Of a stretch of DNA of 64,000 bases, positions 10,192-19,873 are shown one piece after another. The DNA is from Ramlibacter sp. Lineage in GTDB: Bacteria > Pseudomonadota > Gammaproteobacteria > Burkholderiales > Burkholderiaceae_C. The translations under genes and the position numbers were made by a program. The notes under the pieces were generated by a model that had not been told where the DNA came from, searched no databases, and was given only the letters and a program-made list of their open reading frames with translations. The stretch covers positions 1 to 64,000 of the forward strand of contig NZ_JAQGNQ010000128.1 of assembly GCF_028291745.1 (NCBI RefSeq), in the 5' to 3' direction. The stretch's first letter is position 1. Every line of letters starts with the position of its first letter.

Positions 10192-10275
10192 GGATGTCAT
10201 CCCGGCCTCGAGCCGGGATCCAGGCGGCGCTTGCTCGAGCGCCGCCTGGATTGCGGGTCAAGCCCGCAACGACAT
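10192..10275. repeat. Bipartite palindromic repeat, copy B (inverted orientation, inside an operon)
   Basis: ggatgtcatcccggcctcgagccgggatccaggcggcgc...gccgcctggattgcgggtcaagcccgcaacgacat. Confidence 0.85.
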
Positions 10276-10312
10276 GGTTGTCGGTTGCGGGCTCGGCCCG
10301 GCGTGAGATTGT

Positions 10313-11638
10313 CTATCGGACCAAACAAGGCTTCTTCGGATCGAACTTCCACCCCGGCACCAGGAACTGCATCGCCATCGCATCATCGCGCGCGCCCAGT
10401 CCATGCTGCTGATACAGGCGGTTGGCCTTTTCCAGTTCGGCTTCGTCGATCTCGATCCCGAGACCCGGCTGCTTGGGCACCTGCACGTAGCCGCCCACGA
10501 TTTTCAGCGGATCCTTGGTCAGGCGCTGGCCGTCCTGCCAGATCCAGTGCGTGTCGATGGCCGTCACCTTGCCGGGGGCGGCGGCGCCCACGTGCGTGAA
10601 CATCGCCAGCGAGATGTCGAAGTGGTTGTTGGAGTGCGAGCCCCAGGTCAGCCCCCAGTCGCGGCAGGTCTGCGCCACGCGCACCGAGCCGGCCATCGTC
10701 CAGAAGTGCGGATCCGCCAACGGGATGTCCACGGACTGCAGCGCCAGCGAATGCGCCATCTGGCGCCAGTCGGTGGCCACCATGTTGGTCGCGGTGGGCA
10801 AGCCGGTGGCGCGACGGAATTCCGCCATCACCTCGCGGCCGGAGAAGCCTTCCTCGGCGCCGCACGGGTCTTCGGCATAAGCGACCACGCCGCGCATCTT
10901 GTGGCCGAGACGGATCGCGTCCTTGAGCAACCAGGCGCCATTCGGGTCGAGCGTGACGCGGGCTTGCGGGAAGCGCTCGTGCAGGGCGGTCACCGCTTCG
11001 ACTTCCGCATCGCCCGCGAGCACGCCGCCCTTCAACTTGAAGTCCTGGAAGCCGTAGCGCTGCTGCGCCGCTTCGGCCAGGCGCACGACGGCCTCGGGCG
11101 TCAGCGCTTCTTCATGGCGCAGGCGTAGCCAGTCGTCCTGGGCTTGCGGTTCGCTCGCGTACGGCAGCTTGGTCTTCTTGCGATCGCCCACGTAGAACAG
11201 GTAGCCGAGCATCTGCACCGCATCGCGCTGCTGGCCTTCACCCAGCAGTGCCGCGACCGGCACGCCCAGGTGCTGGCCCTGCAGGTCGAGCAGTGCGGAT
11301 TCGACGGCGGTCACGGCATGGACGGTGGTGCGCAGGTCGAAGGTCTGGTTGCCGCGGCCGCCGCTATCGCGATCGGCAAACCGGGTCCGCATCGCGTTCA
11401 GGATCGCCTGCAGGTTGCCGACGGTCTGGCCTTCCACCAGGGGACGCGCGTCCTCCAGCGTCTGGCGGATCCTCTCGCCACCCGGCACTTCGCCCAGCCC
11501 GGTGTGGCCAGCGTTGTCCGTGACGATGACGATGTTGCGCGTGAAAAAGGGCGCATGCGCGCCCGAGAGGTTCAGCAGCATCCCGTCCCGGCCGGCGACC
11601 GGGACCACACGCATGCTCTTGACGACGGGAGCGGTCAT
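10313..11638 (-). CDS. gudD: Glucarate dehydratase (enolase superfamily)
   Basis: 441 aa; [79 protein letters not shown]. Confidence 0.92.
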   Translation of the reverse strand: MTAPVVKSMRVVPVAGRDGMLLNLSGAHAPFFTRNIVIVTDNAGHTGLGEVPGGERIRQTLEDARPLVEGQTVGNLQAILNAMRTRFADRDSGGRGNQTFDLRTTVHAVTAVESALLDLQGQHLGVPVAALLGEGQQRDAVQMLGYLFYVGDRKKTKLPYASEPQAQDDWLRLRHEEALTPEAVVRLAEAAQQRYGFQDFKLKGGVLAGDAEVEAVTALHERFPQARVTLDPNGAWLLKDAIRLGHKMRGVVAYAEDPCGAEEGFSGREVMAEFRRATGLPTATNMVATDWRQMAHSLALQSVDIPLADPHFWTMAGSVRVAQTCRDWGLTWGSHSNNHFDISLAMFTHVGAAAPGKVTAIDTHWIWQDGQRLTKDPLKIVGGYVQVPKQPGLGIEIDEAELEKANRLYQQHGLGARDDAMAMQFLVPGWKFDPKKPCLVR

Positions 11639-12603
11639 CAGTCCGCCGAGATCTTGCGCGTCTCGATCAGGCGCTTCCAGCGCTCGTACTCCGAGGCCTG
11701 GTACTTCGCGAAGTGATCGGGCGAGTCGCCGACGATCTCGAAGCCCAGGGCAAGCAGCTTGTCCTTGACGTCCGGCTCGTTCAGCGCGGCCACGATCGCG
11801 TCATGCAACTTCGCCTTCACGTCCGCCGGGATGCCCCTGGGCGCGGCCACCGCCTGCCAAGACTCGACCTCGGCGCCCTTGATGCCCTGTTCGGCCAGGG
11901 TCGGCACGTCGGGCAGCAGCGGCGAGCGCTTGTCGGAGGAGATGGCCAGCGCGCGGACCTTGCCGCCCTTGATCTGCGGCAGGATGCTGTTGATGTTGAC
12001 GAAGGCCGCGTTCACCTGGCCACCCAGCAGGTCGGTGATCGCGGGGCCGCCGCCCTTGTACGGAACGTGCAGGCCCTCGGTGTGCGTCTGCTGCCAGAAC
12101 AGTTCAGCCGAGAGGTGGTCCGAAGAGCCCGCGCCCGAGGACGCAAAGCTCACCTTTCCGGGGTCCTTCTTCAGGTGGGCGAGCAGGTCGGCCACCGTCT
12201 TGTCGGGCGAGTTCACGGGCACGCACAGCACGTTGGGCGCCTGCACCAGGATCGTGATCGGATCGAAGTCCTTCAGCGCGTTGTACTGCACGCTCTTGAG
12301 GAGGTGCGGCGTGATCACGAACGGCCCGAGCGAGGAGATGAACAGCGTGTAGCCATCGGCCGGCGCGCGCTTGACGAAGGCCGCCCCGATCGTGCCGGTG
12401 GCGCCTGCCCGGTTGTCGATGATGAAGCTCTGGTGGAACTTCTCGTTCAGCTTCTGCGCCACCACGCGCGCGATCGCGTCCGTCGAGCCGCCCGGCGGGA
12501 AGGGCACGACGATGGTGACGGTCTTGTCCGGATAGGCCGCAAAGGCGTTCACGGTGGCGGCGGCCGCGAGGGCCAGGCCGATCAGGGTCTTCTTGATCAT
12601 CAT
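11638..12603 (-). CDS. Bug/TctC-family substrate-binding protein
   Basis: Start [16 protein letters not shown] at 12603; [44 protein letters not shown]. Confidence 0.92.
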   Translation of the reverse strand: MMIKKTLIGLALAAAATVNAFAAYPDKTVTIVVPFPPGGSTDAIARVVAQKLNEKFHQSFIIDNRAGATGTIGAAFVKRAPADGYTLFISSLGPFVITPHLLKSVQYNALKDFDPITILVQAPNVLCVPVNSPDKTVADLLAHLKKDPGKVSFASSGAGSSDHLSAELFWQQTHTEGLHVPYKGGGPAITDLLGGQVNAAFVNINSILPQIKGGKVRALAISSDKRSPLLPDVPTLAEQGIKGAEVESWQAVAAPRGIPADVKAKLHDAIVAALNEPDVKDKLLALGFEIVGDSPDHFAKYQASEYERWKRLIETRKISAD

Positions 12604-12629
12604 GTCTCTGCTTTTTGCTTGCTGCTTCT

Positions 12630-13541
12630 TCACTGCGGGCCCAGCTTGCGGATCAGGGCCGCGAGTTCTTCCACTTCCTGCGGCTTCAGGTCCGACAGGG
12701 GCGGGCGCACCGGGCCGGCGCTCTTGCCGACGATGGTGGCGCCGGCCTTGACGATCGACACGGCATAGCCTTCGCCCTTGGCGCGGATGGCCAGGTAGGG
12801 CAGGAAGAATTCGTCGATCAGGCGGCCGGTGGTGGCCGTGTCGCCCGCCCAGTAGGCGTTGTAGAACTCCATCGCGGTGCGCGGAATGAAGTTGAAGATC
12901 GCCGACGAATAGGTGGGCACGCCGAGCGCCTTGTAGGCGTTGGCATAGACCTCGTGCGTCGGCATGCCGCCGATGTAGACCAGCCGGTCGCCCAGCTTCT
13001 GGCGGATAGCCACGACGCGCTCGATGTCGCCGGTGCCGTCCTTGAAGCCGATCAGGTTGGAGCAGCGCTCGGCCAACCGGGCCAGCGATTCGGCGGTGAG
13101 GCGCGTGGCGCCGCGGTTGTAGACGATCACGCCGATCTTCACGCTCTTGCACACGGCCTCGATGTGCAGCACCAGGCCTTCCTGGGTCGCTTCGGTGAGG
13201 TAGTGCGGCAGCAGCAGCACGCCCTGGGCGCCGTTGCGCTCGGCTTCCTGCGCGTACTTGATGGCCAGGGTCGTGCCGCCGCCGGCGCCGCCGACGATCG
13301 GCACGCGGCCCTTGCAGGTCTCGGCTGCGGTCTTGATGACCGCCGCGTATTCCTGCGGCTCCAGCGAGAAGAATTCGCCCGTGCCGCCAGCGGCGAACAG
13401 CACCGTCGCGCCATAAGGCATCAGCCACTCGAGGCGGCCGGCATACCCCTTGGGCTCGAAGCGCAGTTCGCTGTCGAAGTCGGTCAGGGGAAAGGACAGC
13501 AAGCCGGTGGACAGGGCCTTCTTCAATTCATTGGGCGACAT
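12630..13541 (-). CDS. kdgD: 5-dehydro-4-deoxyglucarate dehydratase
   Basis: DHDPS-like aldolase: [46 protein letters not shown] (Schiff-base Lys). Start MSPNELKK at 13541 preferred over 13568. Confidence 0.92.
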   Translation of the reverse strand: MSPNELKKALSTGLLSFPLTDFDSELRFEPKGYAGRLEWLMPYGATVLFAAGGTGEFFSLEPQEYAAVIKTAAETCKGRVPIVGGAGGGTTLAIKYAQEAERNGAQGVLLLPHYLTEATQEGLVLHIEAVCKSVKIGVIVYNRGATRLTAESLARLAERCSNLIGFKDGTGDIERVVAIRQKLGDRLVYIGGMPTHEVYANAYKALGVPTYSSAIFNFIPRTAMEFYNAYWAGDTATTGRLIDEFFLPYLAIRAKGEGYAVSIVKAGATIVGKSAGPVRPPLSDLKPQEVEELAALIRKLGPQ

Positions 13542-13772
13542 GGTGCTTCCGTTCAAGAGATAGGACATCGTACAACCAGTGACGGAGGTCTGCCAACGAT
13601 GTCCGATGGATCGCGAGGGGCTTTAGCGGACTTCCGCGAGGCCGGCGGCACTAGCGGGTTTTGGCAGGTGCAAGTGAAGTCGGAGCGAACCGCGTCGCGC
13701 CCCTGCAGCCCGGGCGCCAGGAATGGTCAGGGGTAAACCCCTCTTCCGGCGACACGATCGCTATGGCAATAC

Positions 13773-13783
13773 TTGTATGACAA
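13773..13783. promoter_or_regulatory. Possible GntR/FadR-type operator
   Basis: TTGTATGACAA is a perfect TTGT-N3-ACAA dyad in the intergenic region upstream of the hexarate operon. Confidence 0.35.
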
Positions 13784-13869
13784 CTGATAAGAGACGACGC
13801 ACTCGCCGTCTCATGGTCGCAGGTCATCGCGGACCTGAGCTGCCATCCAATTCAAAGAGCAGGAGACAA

Positions 13870-14349
13870 GAACCCCTCGGGCGTGTTCTCGAGCAGCTCA
13901 CCGGCGGCAAGATGACCCACGTGCCTTACAAGAGCAGTGCCGAATCGCTGAACGCGTTGCTGTCGGGACAAGGCGCGGACATCATCTTCGAGAACCTCGC
14001 GCCGGCCCTGCCGCAGATCAAGGCAGGCAAGCTGCGCGCGCTGGGTGTCACCTCGGAACAGCGCGCCTCGTCGCTGCCCGACGTGCCCGCCATCGCGGAA
14101 GTGCTGCCCGGTTTCTCGATCGTTTCGTGGCAGGCGATCTTCGCCCCCGCCGGCCTGCCCAAGCCCATCGTCGACCGGCTGGCCGGCGAGTTCATCAAGG
14201 CGGTGCAGGACCCCGCCCTGCGCGCCCAGCTGCTTGCCCAGGGCGTCGAGCCCGGTGGCATGACGCCGGCCGAGCTCTCGGCGTTTCAGAAGTCCGAGGT
14301 GGAGAAGTGGGCCCGCGTGATCAAGGCGGGCAACATCAAGATGGATTGA
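13870..14349 (+). pseudogene. 5'-truncated Bug/TctC receptor gene
   Basis: From LGRVLEQLTGGKMTHVPYKSSAESLNALLSG to KAGNIKMD matches the C-terminal half of Bug proteins; upstream residues are unrelated and there is no signal peptide or PFPPGG segment. Confidence 0.75.
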
Positions 14350-14374
14350 GCGCCGAGCGGCCCGTGAACCGGAC

Positions 14375-14560
14375 CTAAGTCGCGTGCTCCGTGCGCTGCG
14401 CCGGCGCTGCGCTGCGCGCGGTCGGCGTGGCCGCGGGGCCCTGCGTATGCCGGGTCACGCGGCGCAATTCATCCGCCAGGATCTGCTTGCGCAGCTCGAC
14501 TGGCAGGGTTTCGTCGGTCCACTTCGGGTTCGGCTGTTCGCTGAAGAAGGAAACACGCAT
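14375..14560 (-). CDS. Small hypothetical protein
   Basis: MRVSFFSEQPNPKWTDETLPVELRKQILADELRRVTRHT...; 61 aa. Confidence 0.45.
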   Translation of the reverse strand: MRVSFFSEQPNPKWTDETLPVELRKQILADELRRVTRHTQGPAATPTARSAAPAQRTEHAT

Positions 14561-14667
14561 GAGAAACCCCTTGAGTTGCATACGAAACCATACAGTTGCA
14601 ACTGCGGGGATTTGTCCGTCGCGACACCCATTCGCTGTCAGCGGCGGCTGACAGGGAGCAGCGGGAG

Positions 14668-15786
14668 CTAGCGGGCTGGCAGGCGAAAGGAAAACTCCGA
14701 GCCCTTGCCGGCGCCCGAGCTCTTGGCCTGGACGGAACCGCCATGCAGCTCTACCAGCTGCTGCACCAGCGCCAGTCCCATGCCGATGCCGCCCTCGCGC
14801 ATGCTCTCACCCTCCTCGGCCTGCGTGAACAGCTCGAAGATCCGCGGCAGCATGGCGGGCGGAATGCCGATGCCCGTGTCCTGGATCCGGCAGACGATCT
14901 CGGCGCCTTCCTGGATGGCCCTGACCCAGACCGTCCCGCCCGCTGGCGTGTACTTGATCGCGTTGTTCAGCAGGTTGACCACCACCTGCTGCAGGCGTGC
15001 CACGTCGGCGTCGACCATCAGCGCGCTCGGGGGCAGCACGGCCTCGAGCTGCAGCCCTTTTTCGCCGGCCAGCTCCTGCATGCCGGCGACGGTTTCCTCG
15101 AGCAGGGTGCGCAGGTCGATGCGCTCCGGGTCCAGCTTGACCTTGCCGAGCTCGAGCCGGTTCACGTCCATCAGGTCGTCGGCCAGCCGCTTGAGCACGC
15201 CGATCTGCGTCGACAGCTGCTGCAGCGTGCGGGTGACCCGCGGGTCCTGCACCAGCCGCTCGAGGATCACCGAGATGTTGTTCAGCACGGACAGCGGATT
15301 GCGGATCTCGTGGCCCAGCGTGCGCAGGAAGCTGCGGGTCTGCTCGCGCGCCTGGCCCAGCTGCGAAACCTCGTTTTCGAAGCGCTCGGTATGTGCGCGC
15401 TGGTCCGTCATGTCGCGCAGCACCTTGACGAAGCCCACGACGCGCGACGCCTCGCGTACGGCCGACACGCTGCCCGTCGCCCAGATACGCGTGCCGTCCT
15501 TGCGGACGTGCCAGCGCGAGTCCTCCGAGAAACTGTCGTCGGCGGCCACCTTCAGCTCGTAATCGGGGTAGCCCCTGGCCCGATCCTCCTCGGTGAAGAT
15601 GAGCGCAATGTGCCGGCCCACGGTCTCCTGGGGCAGGTAGCCCAGGGTGGTTGGGGCGGCGCCCAGCCACTCGGTGACGATGCCGCTCGGATCCAGCACG
15701 ATCACCGCGAGGTCGCGCGACTGCTGCAGCCACAGGGCGAGCGTACGGGAAACGGGCGGGAGCCTGCCGGGGTCGCTATCGCGCAT
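14668..15786 (-). CDS. PAS-domain sensor histidine kinase
   Basis: LGHEIRNPLSVLNNISVI H-box, VVNLLNNAIKYTPAGG N-box, DTGIGIPPAMLPRIFELF G1, GIGMGLALVQQLVELHGG G2; N-terminal PAS. Start uncertain (15786 or 15906). Confidence 0.92.
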   Translation of the reverse strand: MRDSDPGRLPPVSRTLALWLQQSRDLAVIVLDPSGIVTEWLGAAPTTLGYLPQETVGRHIALIFTEEDRARGYPDYELKVAADDSFSEDSRWHVRKDGTRIWATGSVSAVREASRVVGFVKVLRDMTDQRAHTERFENEVSQLGQAREQTRSFLRTLGHEIRNPLSVLNNISVILERLVQDPRVTRTLQQLSTQIGVLKRLADDLMDVNRLELGKVKLDPERIDLRTLLEETVAGMQELAGEKGLQLEAVLPPSALMVDADVARLQQVVVNLLNNAIKYTPAGGTVWVRAIQEGAEIVCRIQDTGIGIPPAMLPRIFELFTQAEEGESMREGGIGMGLALVQQLVELHGGSVQAKSSGAGKGSEFSFRLPAR

Positions 15787-15904
15787 CCAGCTATCGTACA
15801 CAGGCTGCGTCACGGAAAAGGTGCCGGCCGCGGCCCGCGTGCCCGGGTGCCCGGGTGCCCTGGCAGAGTAGAGTGCCGGGCGCAGCCCCGTTTTCCCCGT
15901 ATCC

Positions 15905-16675
15905 ATGAACAGACTTCAAGCCGAATGGCGCCGCCTCTACCTGCCGGCCGCGGCAGCCAGCGAGGCCGCCGGTGCCGAGCCAACCGCGCCGGCCCTGGCC
16001 GGTGGCCGCACGCGCGCCCTCGTGCTGGCATTGGCCGCCCCGGGCGCCTGGGACGGCGTGCGCGCTGTGTGGCAGGGCGTGCAGGCGGATCTGCAACTGC
16101 CCGCGCCGGCGATCGCGGTTGCCGGCAGCGCGGGCTATCAACTGTGGTTCTCGCTGGCCGAAGCAGTGCCGGCGGACCAGGCGCTTGCCTTCCTCGCGGC
16201 CCTGCGCAGTCGCTACCTCGGCGCTGCGCGCCCCGAGCGCATCGCCACCTTTCCCGCCGATGCGGCCGCGCCGGCTGGGGGCGCGCCCAGGCTGCCGCCC
16301 CACGAGATCGGGCCCGGCCGCTGGTCCGCCTTCGTCGCCACCGATCTCGCCGCCCTGTTCAACGAGGAGCCCTGGCTCGACCTGCCGCCGAGTGCCGAGG
16401 CGCAGGCCGACCTGCTGTCCCGCGTGCAGTCGACGGCTCTGGCCGACTGGCAGCGTGCGCGCGAGCGGCTCGCCGCTGCTGTGGTTGCCGAAGCTGCGCC
16501 TGCCGCTGCCATCGCGGTGGCAAGCGCCGATCCCGCCGCCGCACCGGGCGCCCAGCATGAAGACGCGCGCCGCTTCCTGCTCGGGATCATGAACGACCCG
16601 GCCGTAGCCCTGAACTTGCGCATCGAAGCCGCCAAGGCCCTGTTGCCCTGCCATGCAGGCCCGCGTGCCTGCTGA
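15905..16675 (+). CDS. Hypothetical protein
   Basis: 256 aa, Ala-rich; its start overlaps the upstream end of the divergent kinase ORF; overlaps the M16 ORF start. Confidence 0.7.
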   Translation: MNRLQAEWRRLYLPAAAASEAAGAEPTAPALAGGRTRALVLALAAPGAWDGVRAVWQGVQADLQLPAPAIAVAGSAGYQLWFSLAEAVPADQALAFLAALRSRYLGAARPERIATFPADAAAPAGGAPRLPPHEIGPGRWSAFVATDLAALFNEEPWLDLPPSAEAQADLLSRVQSTALADWQRARERLAAAVVAEAAPAAAIAVASADPAAAPGAQHEDARRFLLGIMNDPAVALNLRIEAAKALLPCHAGPRAC

Positions 16676-18038
16676 AACCGGAAAGCCTCACTTGTCCCTG
16701 CACGCCCAGACCCACCCCGCCCAAGATTCCTCCGCCGGCCACGGTCCCGTGCTGCGCACGCTGGCCAACGGCGTGCGGCTGCTGGCCATCCCCGTCCCCC
16801 ACGTGCAAAGCGCCAGCGTCGGCGTGTTCCTGCGCGTCGGCTCCCGCAATGAAACGGCCGCCAGCAACGGCATCAGCCATGTGCTGGAGCACATGGCCTT
16901 CAAGGGCACGGCCAGCCGGTCGGTGCAGGCCATCAACCTCGATGCCGAGCGACTGGGCGCCGACGTCAACGCGTACACCAGCAAGGACACCACCGGCTAC
17001 TTCATGACCGGCCTCGGCCGGCATGCCGACCGCTTCCTCGAGATGACGGCGGACATCGTCCTGAACAGCACGTTTCCGCAGGTGGAGCTCCAGCGCGAAC
17101 TCGACGTGATCCGGCAGGAGGCGATCGAGTACGCCGAAGATCCCGAGGAGAGCTCCAGCGAGCTGCTGGACCGCGCCGCCTGGGGCGAGCACCCCATGGG
17201 CATGCCGGTGATCGGCACCGTGGAGAACATCGACGCTTTCAAGCGCGACGACCTGGTCGCGCACGTGAACGCGCATTACGTGGCGGAGAACACGGTGGTC
17301 GCCGCGGCGGGGCACTTCGACGTGGAGGCTTTCCTGGCGCAGGGCGAGCGGCTGTTTGCCGGGATGCGCGCGGCGGGTGCGGATACGGGCAGCGCGCCCG
17401 TGCTGGCGCCGCGCTACATCGGCAGTGCGCTGGGCCAGCGCTTCGCCCAGGTCTCGCAGGTGTTCGTGAATCTCGGGTACCCGGTGCTGCCGCCGGCCGG
17501 CGAGCAGATGCCGCAGCTGCGCTGGCGGCTGGCCGCCTCGCTGGCGACCATCCTGTTCGGGGGCGGCATGTCGTCGCCGCTGACCGACACCATCCGCGAG
17601 CGCATGGGCCTGGCGTATACGGCGCAATCCACCTCGGACAGCGGCGATGCCTGGTTCAACTTCATCGTCCATGCCGTCACCACGCCCGACAAGCTGCAGC
17701 AGTTGCTGGCCGCCACCGGCGACCTGCTGCGCGCGCACACCCAGCAGATCGCTCCCGTGCACCTGGAGCGCGCGAAGAACCAGCTCGCCGTCTCGCGCGT
17801 GCGCTCTTCCGAGCGCGCTTACGCGACGATGGAGCGCGCGGTCGAGGAGCTGTTCGTGCGCGGCACGGTGACGTCGACCGACGAGACGATCGCGATCATC
17901 GAATCGATCACGGCGGACGAAGTGCGCGCGGTCTTCGAGCGGATGCTGCACCATTCACCGGCCCTGTCCATCACCGGCAAGGGAGCCAGCACGCGCGCGG
18001 CGCGGCAACTCGTTGCGGCACTCGCGGCCTCTGCCTGA
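16653..18038 (+). CDS. M16 family zinc metallopeptidase
   Basis: HVLEHMAFKGT (HxxEH zinc motif), ELDVIRQEAIEYAEDPEE, GTVENIDAF. Start may lie slightly downstream. Confidence 0.93.
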   Translation: MQARVPAETGKPHLSLHAQTHPAQDSSAGHGPVLRTLANGVRLLAIPVPHVQSASVGVFLRVGSRNETAASNGISHVLEHMAFKGTASRSVQAINLDAERLGADVNAYTSKDTTGYFMTGLGRHADRFLEMTADIVLNSTFPQVELQRELDVIRQEAIEYAEDPEESSSELLDRAAWGEHPMGMPVIGTVENIDAFKRDDLVAHVNAHYVAENTVVAAAGHFDVEAFLAQGERLFAGMRAAGADTGSAPVLAPRYIGSALGQRFAQVSQVFVNLGYPVLPPAGEQMPQLRWRLAASLATILFGGGMSSPLTDTIRERMGLAYTAQSTSDSGDAWFNFIVHAVTTPDKLQQLLAATGDLLRAHTQQIAPVHLERAKNQLAVSRVRSSERAYATMERAVEELFVRGTVTSTDETIAIIESITADEVRAVFERMLHHSPALSITGKGASTRAARQLVAALAASA

Positions 18039-18269
18039 CGAGCCCGCGTCAACAACACGGGCATTGCCGATCGAGAGGGCAAAAGACCGCAACGTGCCGG
18101 TGATAGTTGGCACTGACAAGACCAAGGTGCCGCCTCGCAGGTCCACCTACGTGCTGCCCTTGTAAGCGATTGCGCCCAAGCGAGCGAAGGGCGCCGCGCC
18201 GGGGTTAACCTAGGCTCTGCATCGAAGCAACGTATTCAGCTCCTCAGGCTTGTCTCTACGCGATGCTTC

Positions 18270-18298
18270 CGGCCCGCCCAGTGCGGGCCGTTTTTTTT
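18270..18298 (+). terminator. Rho-independent terminator
   Basis: CGGCCCGC-CCAGT-GCGGGCCG followed by TTTTTTTT. Confidence 0.85.
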
Positions 18299-18320
18299 GT
18301 GCGGGCAAAATGCCAGCCGC

Positions 18321-19856
18321 ATGACCTCGAACATCGAACAACTCAAACGCCTCTTTCGCGAGGGGCGGCACGCCGATGCGATCGCTGCCTGCGAGGCCTG
18401 GTGCCAGCGGGAGCCGGCCAACCGCGAAGCGAGGCGGCTGTGCGCCACGATGCATATCCTCACCGGCCAGCATGCGCGGGCGCTCGAACTGCTGCGCGCA
18501 CTGCGCGACCCGGCGCGGGAAGACGCCGAGCTGCTGTTCAACATCGGTAATTGCGAGAAGGCGCTGCAGGAGTTCGAGGCCGCGGCGACCACCTTCACGT
18601 GCTACACGCAAGCCTTTCCGGAAGACCCCGCCGGCTGGGCCAATCTCGCGGAATGCAACTTCGCGCTGGACCGCTTCGATGAAGGGCTGCGGCTCGCGCG
18701 ATTGGCCCTCGAGCGCGAGCCCACGCTGGCCACCGAGCTGGCTGCCTCGCGCGTCGCCCGGGGCGACCAGCTGCAGGAGGCCGGCCAGCTCTCAGCGGCC
18801 GCGGATCACTACGGCGCGGCACTGGCGATGGTGCCCGGCGACGCGGCCACCTTGAAGAAGGCGACGCTGTGCCTGCTGCAAGCGAACCGTGGCCAGGAAG
18901 GCATCGCGCTGTGTCGCGAGATCCTGCTCAGCGATCCCGACAACCTCACGGCGCGGCTCGGGGCGGAATGGCTGCTCAGTCGGCTGGTGCCGCTGTGGCA
19001 CATCCCGATGATGAACGAGCAGGAGCGCAACCAGGCCTTTCACGACGCGTTGCAGGCCGCGATCACGCCTGCAACGACGGTGCTCGAGATCGGCACCGGC
19101 TCCGGGCTGCTCGCCATGATGGCGGCGCGGCTGGGCGCGCGCCAGGTCGTCACCTGCGAGGCCGTCCCGTTGATTGCGCAGACGGCACGCACCATCGTCG
19201 CGCGCAACGGCCTGGCGGATCGCGTCACGGTGCTGGCCAAGCCGTCGGCTGCGGTGCAGGTCGGCACCGACTTGCCCGCCAAGGCCGACCTGCTGGTGCA
19301 CGAAATCTTCTCCAGCGAACTGCTCGGCGAGCACGTGCTGCCCGCCATCGAGGATGCCAAGGCGCGCCTGCTGCGCGCCGGGGGGCAGATCCTGCCGGCG
19401 GCGGCCAGCATCATGATTGCACTCGTCGGCGGAGACGAACTGGCGCGCCATGTGCACGTGGACGCATCCTTCGGCTTCGATTTGCGCGATTTCAATGCCA
19501 TCCACCCGCGCAAGCGACCCTTGTACCGCGAAGACCTGGCGCCATTGCTGCTGAGCGATGCGGTCGAGGCTTTCCGCTTCGATTTCATGAAGCGCTCGCA
19601 TTTCCCCGCCGAAAGAAAGCGCATCGAAATGCGCGCGACGCAAGCAGGCCAGTGCCACGGCGTGATCCAGTGGATACGCATAGAGCTGGGCCATGGCATC
19701 GTCTTCGAGAACCATCCGGCGCGCCGGCGTGCGGTTTCGAATTGGCAACACACCATCTACGGATTCGAGGAACCGTTGGCGCTTGCCGAGGGTGCCGTGG
19801 TGGCGCTCAAGGCCTGGCATGACCGCGCCCGGCCGTGGTTCGACCGGGCGCAATGA
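18321..19856 (+). CDS. TPR-containing protein with PRMT-like SAM methyltransferase domain
   Basis: N-terminal TPR-like helices; VLEIGTGSGLLAMMAARLGARQVVTCEA, double-E-like loop HEIFSSELLGEHVLP, C-terminal SNWQHTIYGFEEPLALAEG similar to the PRMT THW-loop region. Confidence 0.82.
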   Translation: MTSNIEQLKRLFREGRHADAIAACEAWCQREPANREARRLCATMHILTGQHARALELLRALRDPAREDAELLFNIGNCEKALQEFEAAATTFTCYTQAFPEDPAGWANLAECNFALDRFDEGLRLARLALEREPTLATELAASRVARGDQLQEAGQLSAAADHYGAALAMVPGDAATLKKATLCLLQANRGQEGIALCREILLSDPDNLTARLGAEWLLSRLVPLWHIPMMNEQERNQAFHDALQAAITPATTVLEIGTGSGLLAMMAARLGARQVVTCEAVPLIAQTARTIVARNGLADRVTVLAKPSAAVQVGTDLPAKADLLVHEIFSSELLGEHVLPAIEDAKARLLRAGGQILPAAASIMIALVGGDELARHVHVDASFGFDLRDFNAIHPRKRPLYREDLAPLLLSDAVEAFRFDFMKRSHFPAERKRIEMRATQAGQCHGVIQWIRIELGHGIVFENHPARRRAVSNWQHTIYGFEEPLALAEGAVVALKAWHDRARPWFDRAQ

Positions 19857-19873
19857 GGTTGCCGGCCCTGATC

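Noticed and set aside
8725-10599. 624-aa plus-strand ORF
   Set aside because: Shadow of the aldehyde dehydrogenase gene; crosses the palindromic repeat and has no family motifs.
15835-15862. Tandem gtgcccgg units upstream of the kinase
   Set aside because: Only about 2-3 short copies in GC-rich sequence; too weak for a repeat or operator claim.
14596-16560. 654-aa plus-strand ORF
   Set aside because: Shadow of the histidine kinase running into the next gene in the wrong frame.
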